NCBI RefSeq assembly: GCF_001056295.1
Contig: NZ_JVMD01000015.1
Location: 124,001 to 188,000 of the forward strand
Source of the DNA: Corynebacterium halotolerans
GTDB taxonomy: Bacteria; Actinomycetota; Actinomycetes; Mycobacteriales; Mycobacteriaceae
Reading direction: 5' to 3'
Length of the DNA: 64,000 nt
Below are positions 55,208-63,954 of the stretch, piece by piece (the first letter of the stretch is position 1; each line of letters begins with the position of its first letter). Made by a program: the position numbers and the translations under genes. Below the pieces are notes generated by a model, which was not told the DNA's origin, searched no databases, and was given only the letters and a program-made list of their open reading frames with translations.

Positions 55208-55672
55208 ATGAACCCGATCGCCACGCCAACCGTCGCAAAGCTCCCGGTCGCGCCGGGCACGGTGCCCGCCGCCCCGGCCGCCGCGCCGCCCGCCGAGATC
55301 CCCGACGTGTGGGAGATGCCGAACCGGGGATCGGGGTGGTGCGACTGCGGCGAGGACCACGACGTCGACCGCGACCTGGTGCGGTACATGATCGGCCGGG
55401 CGCTCGGCCGCGGCGCGAACGGGCGCGAGACCATCACCCATCCCGAGGTCTGCCGGGTGATCATGGACATGTGGTGCTACGTGGAGGTGTGCCGATTCTT
55501 CCACGACGCCGTCGACCGCGCGGCCACCGCCATGCACGGGACCGTGGAGCCCGAGTACCCGATGGAGGTGGGGGAGCGGATCATCGCGTACTTCGCCAAG
55601 ACGTGGAACGGCTGCCCGGAGGAGCTGTGCGGCGGCGGTTTCGGCTGGGAAGGCGAGGTCGGGGAGGCATAG
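55208..55672 (+). CDS. Hypothetical Cys-rich protein
   Basis: A 154-residue protein with a Pro/Ala-rich N-terminus (MNPIATPTVAKLPVAPGTVP), then WCDCGEDHDVD (about 44), MDMWCYVEVCRFFHDAV and NGCPEELCGGGFGW near the end. Six or seven Cys and several His could bind metal. I recognise no family. A strong AAGGAG at about 55194-55199 supports ATG 55208. The upstream 18-bp tandem repeats (about 55148-55195) would be partly translated if a start at 55130 were used. It lies 22 bases upstream of ispE, so they may be cotranscribed. Confidence 0.6.
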   Translation: MNPIATPTVAKLPVAPGTVPAAPAAAPPAEIPDVWEMPNRGSGWCDCGEDHDVDRDLVRYMIGRALGRGANGRETITHPEVCRVIMDMWCYVEVCRFFHDAVDRAATAMHGTVEPEYPMEVGERIIAYFAKTWNGCPEELCGGGFGWEGEVGEA

Positions 55673-55694
55673 CCGCCGGGTAGACTCGGACGGC

Positions 55695-56693
55695 GTGAAC
55701 CCGTCCAGCCCCCAGAATCCGCCGTCCCCGCCCACCGCCCCGACCGGGGCGGTTCCGGGCGAGCGCGCCCCGCTGACCGTCGCGGCGACCGCGCACGCGA
55801 AGGTCAACCTGCACCTCGGATGCGGCGACGTGCGCGGCGACGGCTTCCACGAGCTGGTCACGGTCTTCCAGTCCCTGTCGCTGCCGACCACCGTCACGCT
55901 GACGGAGGTGCGCGACGGCGATGCGGCGGGGCACGTCGCGGGACTCACGGTGTCCGGCGACTCGGCGGCGCACGTGCCCACCGACGAATCCAACCTCGCG
56001 TGGCGCGCGGTGATCGCCGCCGTGGAGGCGGCGGAGTCGAAGGTGCCGCGGGTGGCGTCGATCCACATCGACAAGGCCATCCCCGTTGCAGGCGGCATGG
56101 CCGGCGGTTCGGCGGATGCGGCGGCGGCCCTGGTGGCGGCGCGCGAATTCTTCGAGCTGCCCCTCAACGACGGCGACCTGGCGTCGCTGGCCGCCGAACT
56201 CGGCTCCGACGTGCCGTTCTGCCTCCTCGGCGGCACGGCGCTGGGCACCGGGCGCGGCGAGAACCTGGCGCCGATCCTCGTGCGCGGCGAGTACCACTGG
56301 ACGTTGGCGCTGGCCAAGGGCGGCCTGTCCACCCCGGAGGTGTTCCGCACCATCGACCGGTTGCGCGAGGAACGCGACGTGCCCCGCGCGGCCGCGCCCG
56401 ATGAGCTGATGAAGGCGCTGGCCTCGGGCTCTCCCGATGAGCTGGCCAAGCACTTGGCCAACGATCTGCAGCCGGCCGCGATCTCGCTCAAGCCGGAGCT
56501 GCGCACCACCCTGCGCGCCGGGCTCGACGGCGGCGCGCTGGCCGGGATCGTCTCCGGCTCGGGCCCGACGACGGCGTTCCTGTGCCGCGACCGCGAGCAC
56601 GCCCTCGACGTCGCGGCGCATCTGGCCACGTCCGGCACCTGCGCCGCGACGCTCACGGCTTCCGGCCCGGCACCGGGAGCCCGCCTGGTCTGA
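55695..56693 (+). CDS. ispE: 4-diphosphocytidyl-2-C-methyl-D-erythritol kinase IspE
   Basis: Non-mevalonate isoprenoid pathway kinase of 332 residues. The GHMP-kinase fold shows AHAKVNLHLGCGDVRGDGFH (Lys36), the ATP loop IPVAGGMAGGSADAAAALVA (about 131-150) and catalytic Asp in AELGSDVPFCLLGG (about 171), with the GSGPT third motif (IVSGSGPTTAF). A Pro/Ser-rich N-terminal extension of about 25 residues precedes the domain, and GTG 55695 is the start. It normally follows ksgA in this group and here is displaced by an accessory block. It is followed by the ABC-F gene, as is usual. Confidence 0.94.
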   Translation: MNPSSPQNPPSPPTAPTGAVPGERAPLTVAATAHAKVNLHLGCGDVRGDGFHELVTVFQSLSLPTTVTLTEVRDGDAAGHVAGLTVSGDSAAHVPTDESNLAWRAVIAAVEAAESKVPRVASIHIDKAIPVAGGMAGGSADAAAALVAAREFFELPLNDGDLASLAAELGSDVPFCLLGGTALGTGRGENLAPILVRGEYHWTLALAKGGLSTPEVFRTIDRLREERDVPRAAAPDELMKALASGSPDELAKHLANDLQPAAISLKPELRTTLRAGLDGGALAGIVSGSGPTTAFLCRDREHALDVAAHLATSGTCAATLTASGPAPGARLV

Positions 56694-56823
56694 GCGGCAA
56701 CCCCGCCGGCCGGGCCGACATCCGCGGTCACCGACTGATCACCTACCGTTCAACCGCACCCGTCACCGCACACCGATCGACCCGCACCAACCACAACCCC
56801 ACCGAGGAGTTCGAGAAGCCGCA

Positions 56824-58710
56824 ATGGCGAACCTGATCAATCTGGAGAACGTCAGCAAGACCTTCGGCCTGAAGACCCTGCTCGACGGCGTCAGCCTGGG
56901 CATCCAGACCGGGGACCGCATCGGCGTCGTCGGCCTGAACGGCGGCGGCAAGTCGACGCTGCTGAAGATCCTCGCGGGCGTCGAACCCGCCGACTCGGGG
57001 CGCGTCTCGCGGAACAACGACCTGGCGATGGCGCACGTCACGCAGGGCGCGGAGCTGGATCCGGGGGCGACGATCTTCGAGACGGTCATCGCCCCGCTGG
57101 GCGTCGCGGAGCACGAGTGGGCGGGCGACGCGAAGATCCGCAACGTCCTCGACGGGCTGGGCCTCAACGACCTGGGGCTGGACACGAAGGTGGGGGAGCT
57201 CTCCGGCGGCGAGCGGCGTCGCGTGAACCTCGGCGCGGCGCTGGTGCAGGACCTGGACCTGCTGATCCTCGACGAGCCGACCAACCACCTCGACATCGAG
57301 GGCGTGCAGTGGCTGGCTGATCACGTCATGTCGCGCCGCTCGGCGCTGGTGGTGGTCACGCACGATCGCTGGTTCCTGGACACCGTGGCCACGAAGACGT
57401 GGGAAGTCCACGATGGGCAGGTCGATTTCTACGACGGCGGCTACAACGACTGGACCTTCGCCCGCGCCGAGCGCGCCCGGCAGGCCGATGCCGCGGAGGC
57501 GCGCCGCCGGAACCTCGCGCGCAAGGAGCTGGCGTGGCTGCGCCGCGGCGCCCCCGCGCGCACGTCGAAGCCGCGCTACCGCATCGAGGCCGCCGAGGCG
57601 CTCATCTCCGACGTCCCCGCGCCGCGCGACAGCGTGGAGCTGATGGCGTTTTCCAAGCGCCGGCAGGGCAAGGTCGTCGTGGAGCTCGAGGACGCCACGC
57701 TCTCGGCGCCCGATGGTCGTGAGCTGGTGCGCGATCTGACGTGGCGCCTGGCGCCCGGCGAGCGCATCGGCCTGGTCGGCGTCAACGGTTCCGGCAAGAC
57801 CACGCTGCTGCGCGCGCTGGCCGGCGCGCATCCGCTCGACGAAGGCCGCCGCATCGAGGGCAAGACGGTGCGCCTGGGCTGGCTGCGCCAGGAACTCGAC
57901 GATCTGCCCCTGGACATGCGGGTCCTCGACGCCATCGAGGACGTGGCCACCTACATCGAGTTCGGTGACAAGCAACTGTCGGCGTCGCAGTTGGCGGAGC
58001 GCCTGGGCTTCTCGCCGAAGCGCCAGCGCACCCCGATCGGCGATCTTTCCGGTGGCGAGCGCCGCCGGCTGCAGCTGACGCGCGTGCTCATGGCCGAGCC
58101 GAATCTGCTGCTCCTGGATGAGCCGACGAACGACCTGGACATCGACACCCTCCAGGAGCTGGAGGATCTGCTGGACAACTGGCCGGGCACGCTGGTGGTC
58201 ATTTCGCACGACCGCTATCTGGTCGAGCGCGTCTGCGATTCCACGTGGGCGTTGTTCGGCGATGGCGGCCTGACCAACCTGCCGGGCGGCATCGACGAGT
58301 ACCTGCGCCGCCGCCGGGCGCTGGCCGCGGCGGGAGTGGGCGGGGCGGCGCCGTCGCGCGATGCGTCGGGGCCCGCTTCTTCGCTTGACGACGGCCCGTC
58401 GTCCGCGTCCGCGGCCGAAGTGGCCGGCGGCGGGGGAGCCGGTGCGGCGGGCGCGGCGGCGCCGGCGAAGACGCTGTCGTCGCAGGAGGAGCGCGAGCTG
58501 CGCAAGGAGATGAACAAGCTCGAGCGCCAGATGGCGAAGCTGGACCAGAAGGAGTCGGCGCTCCACGACGAGATGGCGAAGATTTCCGAGGACGTCGCCA
58601 ATCTCGACACCGCCCGCCTGGCCGAGATCGACCGGGATCTCACGGCGCTGCGCGAGGAGCGCGAGGAGATCGAAATGCGGTGGATGGAAGTGGGCGAGGA
58701 GCTGGAGTAG
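56824..58710 (+). CDS. ABC-F family ATPase (Uup/EttA-like)
   Basis: A 628-residue soluble protein with two ATPase domains and no membrane segments. Domain 1 (1-245) has GLNGGGKST, LSGGERRRVNLG and LLILDEPTNHLD. Domain 2 (about 285-505) has GVNGSGKTT, LSGGERRRLQLT and LLLLDEPTNDLD. A linker lies between them, and a C-terminal Lys/Glu coiled coil spans about 555-628 after an Ala/Gly/Ser-rich spacer. ABC-F proteins act on ribosomes in translation or antibiotic protection. Which subtype this is cannot be settled here. CGAGGAG precedes ATG 56824. Confidence 0.92.
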   Translation: MANLINLENVSKTFGLKTLLDGVSLGIQTGDRIGVVGLNGGGKSTLLKILAGVEPADSGRVSRNNDLAMAHVTQGAELDPGATIFETVIAPLGVAEHEWAGDAKIRNVLDGLGLNDLGLDTKVGELSGGERRRVNLGAALVQDLDLLILDEPTNHLDIEGVQWLADHVMSRRSALVVVTHDRWFLDTVATKTWEVHDGQVDFYDGGYNDWTFARAERARQADAAEARRRNLARKELAWLRRGAPARTSKPRYRIEAAEALISDVPAPRDSVELMAFSKRRQGKVVVELEDATLSAPDGRELVRDLTWRLAPGERIGLVGVNGSGKTTLLRALAGAHPLDEGRRIEGKTVRLGWLRQELDDLPLDMRVLDAIEDVATYIEFGDKQLSASQLAERLGFSPKRQRTPIGDLSGGERRRLQLTRVLMAEPNLLLLDEPTNDLDIDTLQELEDLLDNWPGTLVVISHDRYLVERVCDSTWALFGDGGLTNLPGGIDEYLRRRRALAAAGVGGAAPSRDASGPASSLDDGPSSASAAEVAGGGGAGAAGAAAPAKTLSSQEERELRKEMNKLERQMAKLDQKESALHDEMAKISEDVANLDTARLAEIDRDLTALREEREEIEMRWMEVGEELE

Positions 58711-58822
58711 TTCCCTCTCGCAACGCCAACCCCAACCCCGGCCCCAACACGGCTCCGGCACCGGCCCCGGCCCGAACGCAGGACTGGGCGCCGGGGTCGG
58801 GATCGGGGTGAGGGCCGCGCGG

Positions 58823-60331
58823 CTACCCGACCGTGCGCACCTTCAGGAAATCGGCGCATTCCAGCACCGACTTGGCCACGCCGCCGGTCTTCGCGAACTG
58901 CGTCCACACCGCCTGCATGGCCCTGCGATCGCGCCGGACATCGGTCCACATCTGCCCCTCGATGAGGACGGAATCGCGCCATGCGTTCTCGTCGCCAAGC
59001 AGAAGCGGCAAGTCGCAGGTGTGCGCGGAACGGTACGGGGCGCTCGTGGCGCCCCACGTCAGCATGTAGTGCAACGCGGAACCGCCGGCGGCGACCCACT
59101 TCTTCGCAAGCTCCGCGGACTCCGAGTAGGTGGTCTTCGTGTAGTGGCGCACGGCCGCCTCGAACAGGGCCCCGCCGACGACGGGGAGCTTGCGCAGGCG
59201 CTCGACCTCCGGGTCGCCGTTGAAGAACAGGGACGCCTCGCGCGGGGTGTGGCCCGCCATGATGTCGATGTCGGGGGCGACGGCGGCGACGGCGGCGTCG
59301 AAAAGCGATTCCTCCGGCAGCGGCGCAGCACCGTAGCGCACGCCGAAGGGCATGGCCTTGCCGTTCTTGAACGGCTCCCCGGCCTTGGCGGCGCGCGCCT
59401 CCGCCGCGGCGAAGTCCTCCTCGGAGGTGCCCGGGTCGATGGGGCCGAGCGCCTCGAGCATCGCGTCGTACATCGGGGCGCGGCCGCCCAGGAACCCGAA
59501 CGGCAGCGACTGCAGGATCGCGCGGCGGAACGGGGGACGGTACGGCTCGCCGTCGGCGCCCCGCCCGCCGCCGCGCAGCTTCTCCGCTCCTGCGGCGACG
59601 ATGAGCGACAGGACCAGCTCGGCGCCCGCGGACTGGCCGAACATGGTGATCTGCTCGGGATCGCCGCCGAACGCGGCGATGTTGGCGCGGATCCACTCCA
59701 CGCCCGCCTGAATGTCCATCAGGCCGAGGTTGGCGGGAGGGACGCCCTCGGCGCGATCATCGCCGCCGCCGAGGAAACCGTAGGCGCCCAGGCGGAATGT
59801 GATGGACGCGACGATGACGTTGTTCTCCGCCGCCATCTGCGACGGATTGAAGCGCTCCAGGTCGCCGCCGCCGGAAACGTTCGCGCCGCCGTGGATCCAC
59901 ACCATCACGGGCAGCTTCGCGTTCGCCGGGGTGCCGTCGGGGACGGTGACGGCGATGTGCTGGCAGTGCTCGTCGTGGTGGCGGGGCCGCGCATGCGGGG
60001 CGATCTTCTTGCCGGCCTCGGACGGGCGCTGCGGGCACGTCGGCCCCGGCTCGTCCGCGACGATGACGCCGCCGCCGGGCAGCTCCCCGAGGAGCTGCGG
60101 CGGCCGGTGCCGGTTCGCGTGGGCATAGGGGATGCCGATCGCCCGGAGCACGTGCTGATCGCGCGTCTCGGCGGCGGGTTCCCGGAACCCCTGGATTACC
60201 CCGGCCGGGGCGTACCAGCGCGGGGCCCCGGCGGAAGGCGCCGGGTGCCCTTGCCGGTCATCCCCGGACTCCGGGGTGGGGCGGGTGATCGTAACGTCGT
60301 CGGGTCGCTGCTCCGGGTCAATTGCGGTCAT
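58823..60331 (-). CDS. Carboxylesterase type B
   Basis: A 502-residue alpha/beta hydrolase of the carboxylesterase/lipase class. The oxyanion region is LPVMVWIHGGANVSGGG, the nucleophile elbow TMFGQSAGAELV (Ser234), with downstream Glu and His partners less clear. NVIVASITFRLGAYGFLGGG and NLGLMDIQAGVEWIRANIAAFGG (split) are typical. The start MTAIDPEQRP at ATG 60331 is preferred; the longer frame overlaps the CAP gene. The physiological ester is unknown. It is convergent with the ABC-F gene and has no signal peptide. Confidence 0.9.
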   Translation of the reverse strand: MTAIDPEQRPDDVTITRPTPESGDDRQGHPAPSAGAPRWYAPAGVIQGFREPAAETRDQHVLRAIGIPYAHANRHRPPQLLGELPGGGVIVADEPGPTCPQRPSEAGKKIAPHARPRHHDEHCQHIAVTVPDGTPANAKLPVMVWIHGGANVSGGGDLERFNPSQMAAENNVIVASITFRLGAYGFLGGGDDRAEGVPPANLGLMDIQAGVEWIRANIAAFGGDPEQITMFGQSAGAELVLSLIVAAGAEKLRGGGRGADGEPYRPPFRRAILQSLPFGFLGGRAPMYDAMLEALGPIDPGTSEEDFAAAEARAAKAGEPFKNGKAMPFGVRYGAAPLPEESLFDAAVAAVAPDIDIMAGHTPREASLFFNGDPEVERLRKLPVVGGALFEAAVRHYTKTTYSESAELAKKWVAAGGSALHYMLTWGATSAPYRSAHTCDLPLLLGDENAWRDSVLIEGQMWTDVRRDRRAMQAVWTQFAKTGGVAKSVLECADFLKVRTVG

Positions 60332-60381
60332 GCCGCAATGTTGCCACGTCCACGGTTTTCCCGCGGGGTGGCTCGCCGGAA

Positions 60382-60939
60382 TCAGCGCAGGAAGCGCTGC
60401 GTCACGTAGTAGGTGCCCTCGCCGTCGGTGGCGATGCCGATGCCCTCGGTGGCATAGTCGCCGATCATGTTCCGGTAGTGGCCGGGGGAGTTGCGCCAGG
60501 CCTTGACGGCGTCGCCGGCGGAGCCTCCTTGGGTCATGAAGACGTTCTCGCCGTGGTAGCGGCCGGTGGTCTGGCCGGTGTCGTGGTGCATCTTGCCGTC
60601 GCGGACCTGCTGTTCCGACCACTTGGCGGCCTCATCGGCGAGCTTCTGGTCCCACTTCAGCGGTGCCTTGCCGGCGGCCTTGCGGATCTCGTTCGTTTCA
60701 TCGTGGAGCTTGCGCAGCTCGTCGGTGGACGGCTGGTCGGAGGACGGCTCGCCCGGCTTGTCGGGGGAGGGGGCGGCGGTCGACGTCGCGGTCGTGGTCG
60801 GGCGGTCGGTCGACGGGGCGCCGGGGCGGTCGAGAGAGGAGGAGCCGAAGTCGAGGGCGCCCGCGGTGGCGGCGCCGAAGAGCATCGGGACGGTGATGGC
60901 CGCGGTGGCGGCGATGACCTTCAAGCGGGAACGATTCAT
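60382..60939 (-). CDS. Secreted CAP (SCP/YkwD-like) domain protein
   Basis: A 185-residue exported protein. The signal peptide is MNRSRLKVIAATAAITVPML through about residue 28 (AxA-like TAGALD). A Ser/Thr/Pro-rich linker (30-72) precedes the CAP domain (about 73-185) with NEIRKAAGKAPLKWDQKLAD, HHDTGQTTGRYHGENVFMTQ and WRNSPGHYRNMI (His/Glu surface site). CAP proteins are extracellular; the bacterial role is unclear. It is followed by the esterase gene with a 50-base gap, and an inverted repeat at 61018-61048 lies upstream. Confidence 0.9.
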   Translation of the reverse strand: MNRSRLKVIAATAAITVPMLFGAATAGALDFGSSSLDRPGAPSTDRPTTTATSTAAPSPDKPGEPSSDQPSTDELRKLHDETNEIRKAAGKAPLKWDQKLADEAAKWSEQQVRDGKMHHDTGQTTGRYHGENVFMTQGGSAGDAVKAWRNSPGHYRNMIGDYATEGIGIATDGEGTYYVTQRFLR

Positions 60940-61017
60940 ACGTGTACCTTTCGGGACGTGCAGGGTTTTGGAATGAACTGCGCGGCACAGTATAAGTGCG
61001 CGATCATCGCGGGCGTC

Positions 61018-61048
61018 GTGAAAACCATGAATTTTTCGGGGTTTTCAC
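61018..61048. promoter_or_regulatory. 9-bp inverted repeat upstream of the CAP gene
   Basis: GTGAAAACC (61018-61026) and GGTTTTCAC (61040-61048) are exact complements across a 13-base A/T-rich loop. It lies between the leftward hydrolase (66 bases past its stop) and the CAP gene. It could be a terminator of the former or an operator of the latter. Confidence 0.45.
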
Positions 61049-61113
61049 GCCTGATTCGGAAACTCCCCGGTCAGCGGGCAGGGGGCGTCGCCGAAGGCCC
61101 TGCGGGCTCGTCC

Positions 61114-61878
61114 TCACGCCTCCGGCAGGTAGGGCTCGACCCATGTCCGGATCAGATCCGCGGCGCGCTGCGGGGCACCCGGCCGGACCAGGAGGTGGTC
61201 CGCCTTGTCCAGGCTCAGCAGGGACTTGGGGTACCGGGCGACGAGGAAGATCTTCTGCGCGCTGTCGATGCCGACGGTCTGGTCGGTCGGGGAGTGGAGC
61301 AGCAGCAGTGGCTTGCGCAGCTTGTGGATGTACGTCTCCGGGTTGATGTCGGCGAGGATCTCCAGGAACTCGCGCGAGATCGGGATGTCGCGGCCGGCGA
61401 TGGACAGCATCTGGGTGCCGTGGGCGTCGATCTCGCCGATGGCGTCGGCGAAATGGAAGATCGAGTGCGCCGGGTCGAACGGCGCGCCGATGGTGGCGAC
61501 CGCCTTGACCTTCGGCATCCGCTGGCCCGCCAGGATCGCCGCCGCGCCGCCGAGCGAGTGGCCCATCAGCAGCGACGGCGCGGTGTACTCGGCGTCCATG
61601 AACTCGTAGGCGGCGACGAGGTCGTCGACGTTGGTCAGGAAGGTCGTGTCGGCGAAGTTCCCGCCGGATTCGCCCAGCCCCGTGAAGTCGAAGCGCAGGC
61701 ACGCGATGCCCTGTTTCGCGAGCGCCCGGCACGTCCGCGCCGCCCCGGGCACCTTCCTGCTGCAGGTGAAGCAGTGCGCGAACAACGCCCACGCGCGGGG
61801 TTCGCCGTCGGGCAGATCGATGGTTGCGGCGATGGTTTCGCCGGTGGATCCGGTGAAGGTGACGTTCTTGCTGGCCAT
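61114..61878 (-). CDS. Alpha/beta hydrolase (OsmC-linked type)
   Basis: A 254-residue alpha/beta hydrolase starting MASKNVTFTGSTGETIAATI. The oxyanion part is ALFAHCFTCSRKVPGAARTC (about 32-50) and the nucleophile elbow LLMGHSLGGAAAI (Ser about 107). Asp in LLLLHSPTDQTVGID (about 210) and His in LDKADHLLV complete the triad. The AHCFTCSRxxxAARTCRAL stretch is typical of hydrolases that are often fused to OsmC-like peroxidase domains. No OsmC part is present here. It is divergent from the TetR gene, so regulation by that protein is possible (inference). Confidence 0.9.
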   Translation of the reverse strand: MASKNVTFTGSTGETIAATIDLPDGEPRAWALFAHCFTCSRKVPGAARTCRALAKQGIACLRFDFTGLGESGGNFADTTFLTNVDDLVAAYEFMDAEYTAPSLLMGHSLGGAAAILAGQRMPKVKAVATIGAPFDPAHSIFHFADAIGEIDAHGTQMLSIAGRDIPISREFLEILADINPETYIHKLRKPLLLLHSPTDQTVGIDSAQKIFLVARYPKSLLSLDKADHLLVRPGAPQRAADLIRTWVEPYLPEA

Positions 61879-62101
61879 GTAACCGGAGGGTACGCGCGCG
61901 GCGGCATTCGGGCCGTATCGCGTCCGCGGCGCCAAACCGGCGGGGTATAGTGACGTTTTGGGTTGGGACGTCGTCAAGCGATGGAAAACCGCAGGCCGAC
62001 GGCATGCCGCGCCCGCCGCGGAACCCGCCGCGCCCACCCGCGCACGAGCCCGCCCCCGCGCACGCGCACGCGCCCGCGGGACGCCGCCGAGAGGAGACGC
62101 C

Positions 62102-62689
62102 ATGCCGAAGATCACCGGCCCCACCGTCGTGGAGCACCGGGCGGCGCAGCACCGCGCGCTCCTCGACGCCGCCGAGCGGCTGATCGGGGAATCCGGCGGC
62201 GACGTGCCCACGCTCACCGAGGTCGCCGAGGCCATGGGCCTGGCGCGGTCGAGCGTGTACCTGTACGTGAAGTCGCGGAAGGACCTGGTGGTCCAGCTGC
62301 TGCTGGACATCATCCCGAACTGGACCGGCGGCATCGCCGACGCGATGGACGCCGCGGGTGACGACCCGCTGGCCCGCCTGGAGGTCTACGTCGACGAGAC
62401 GTTCCGACTGTTCGCGAAAGGCGACCACGGCCAGCTGATGGTCGCCGCCAAGCAGGTCCCGGAGGCGTTCATGGATCCGCGGGTGCAGGAGGCCCACAAC
62501 GCGCTGGTGCCGACGCTGCACGGGCTGCTGCGCGAGACCGGCGGTCCCGTCGCCGTCGCCGCGCTGCCCATCCTCGACGTCGCCGCCCAGCGCGGCGCGG
62601 AACTGGTCGCCTCCGGCCGGGCCGACGAGGGCGAGATTCGCGAGGGCCTGCGCCGCATGCTCCGCGGCGTGGTCTCCGATGGCAGCTGA
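62102..62689 (+). CDS. TetR family transcriptional regulator
   Basis: A 195-residue repressor-type regulator. The N-terminal helix-turn-helix (about 15-62) is RALLDAAERLIGESGGDVPT followed by LTEVAEAMGLARSSVYLYVK. The C-terminal ligand domain has no recognised specificity. ATG 62102 follows AGAGGAGACGCC. A TATAGT at 61946-61951 may be its -10. It faces the alpha/beta hydrolase (divergent, 223-base gap) and overlaps the DUF454 gene by 11 bases, so either could be its target. Confidence 0.88.
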   Translation: MPKITGPTVVEHRAAQHRALLDAAERLIGESGGDVPTLTEVAEAMGLARSSVYLYVKSRKDLVVQLLLDIIPNWTGGIADAMDAAGDDPLARLEVYVDETFRLFAKGDHGQLMVAAKQVPEAFMDPRVQEAHNALVPTLHGLLRETGGPVAVAALPILDVAAQRGAELVASGRADEGEIREGLRRMLRGVVSDGS

Positions 62690-63101
62690 ACCCGTCCCGC
62701 GGCCGGTGAAGTCGCGGGCGATGCGCTGGGGGCTCATCGGCGCGGGCCTGGCCAGCCTGGTCCTCGGCGCGGTCGGTGCGGTGCTGCCGCTGCTGCCGAC
62801 GACGCCGTTTCTGCTGTTGTCCGCGCTGTGCTTCGCCAGGGCCTCGGACCGGCTGCTGGCGTATCTGCTGGGCCACCGGGTCTTCGGCGCCTACCTGCAC
62901 CAGTACTACTCCGGCCGGATGAGCCTGCCGTACAAGGTGCAGACGCTCGCGCTGATGTGGACGGGCCTCGGCGTGTCGGCGTGGCTGATCGGAAAGACCT
63001 GGCCGTGGGTGGTGTTCGCGGTGATCGGCACGGGAGTGAGCATCCACATTCTGACGCTCGGGCGGAGGAACCCGCCGGGCGGCGGCGTCGGGGTGCGGTA
63101 A
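62679..63101 (+). CDS. YbaN family (DUF454) inner membrane protein
   Basis: A 140-residue membrane protein with helices at about 16-40, 45-60, 85-103 and 105-125. The DUF454/YbaN signature is GAVGAVLPLLPTTPFLLLSA with CFARASDRLLAYLLGHRVFG (about 29-70). The function is unknown. It is translationally coupled to the TetR gene (11-base overlap), so they are one transcript, and precedes the MntR-like regulator by 10 bases. Confidence 0.88.
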   Translation: MAAEPVPRPVKSRAMRWGLIGAGLASLVLGAVGAVLPLLPTTPFLLLSALCFARASDRLLAYLLGHRVFGAYLHQYYSGRMSLPYKVQTLALMWTGLGVSAWLIGKTWPWVVFAVIGTGVSIHILTLGRRNPPGGGVGVR

Positions 63102-63111
63102 CGTTCCCGGC

Positions 63112-63954
63112 ATGCCAGAGTCCGCGTCCGAGCAGGAGAATCGGCCCGCGCCGGGTGCCCCGGCCGAGGGCTTGGCGACGCCCGCCGCCGCAGGTTCGCC
63201 CGCATTGTCCGAGCTTTCGCCGAATTTCCAGAACTACCTCAAGGCCATGTGGACGCTCCAGGAGTGGAGCGACGAACCGGTCTCGCCGACCGCGCTGGCC
63301 GCGCGCGTCGGGGTGAAGTTGCCCACGGCCTCCGACGCCGTGCGCAAACTCGGGCGGCTGGGGCTCGTCGACTACGAACGCTACGGCTCGGTGTCGCTGA
63401 CCGAGGACGGCCGGCGCCTGGCGCTGGAGATGGTGCGGCGGCACCGGCTGATCGAGACGTTCCTCGTGGAGATGCTCGGCTACCGCTGGGACCAGGTCCA
63501 CGACGAGGCGGAATCGCTCGAGCACGCGGTGTCGGGGTTCATGATCGACCGCATCGACGACAGGCTCGGCCACCCCGACCGAGACCCCCACGGCGACCCG
63601 ATCCCGCGCGCGGGCGATGAGCCGTCGCTGCCCGGGGTCGTGGTGCTCACCGGGATCGAGCCGGGGTGCCGCGTGCGGGTCGAGCGCATCTCCGACGAGG
63701 ACCCCGAGCTGCTGCAGTTCTTCGCCGGCCACGGCATCGGCGTAGGCGTGGACCTGGAGCTGCGGCCCGGGGCGCCGTTCTCGGATTCCGTCGAGGTCGC
63801 CGTGATCGGCGGCGGAGACGGCGAAGGCTACGGGGCCGGAGAGGGTTATGGGGCAGGGGACGGCGAAGGCGCCGGTGGCGGCGCGGCCCCCGCCGGCTCT
63901 CTGCCGTTGGGCCGCACCGCCACCGACGCCATCTGGGTCACGCCGTGCGGCTGA
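63112..63954 (+). CDS. Metal-dependent regulator, DtxR/MntR family
   Basis: A 280-residue DNA-binding protein. After a 30-residue Ala/Pro/Glu-rich N-terminus, the winged helix (about 40-100) contains NYLKAMWTLQEW, PTALAARVGVKLPTASDAVR and KLGRLGLVDYERYGSVSLT. The dimerisation/metal domain (about 105-175) has RRHRLIETFLVEMLGY and HDEAESLEHAVSGFMIDRID. A FeoA/SH3-like C-terminus follows with a Gly-rich insertion (GEGYGAGEGYGAGDGEG, about 240-256). Family members repress iron or manganese uptake genes. The longer N-terminus and HDEAE site suit MntR more than DtxR, but which metal is unsettled. Confidence 0.85.
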   Translation: MPESASEQENRPAPGAPAEGLATPAAAGSPALSELSPNFQNYLKAMWTLQEWSDEPVSPTALAARVGVKLPTASDAVRKLGRLGLVDYERYGSVSLTEDGRRLALEMVRRHRLIETFLVEMLGYRWDQVHDEAESLEHAVSGFMIDRIDDRLGHPDRDPHGDPIPRAGDEPSLPGVVVLTGIEPGCRVRVERISDEDPELLQFFAGHGIGVGVDLELRPGAPFSDSVEVAVIGGGDGEGYGAGEGYGAGDGEGAGGGAAPAGSLPLGRTATDAIWVTPCG

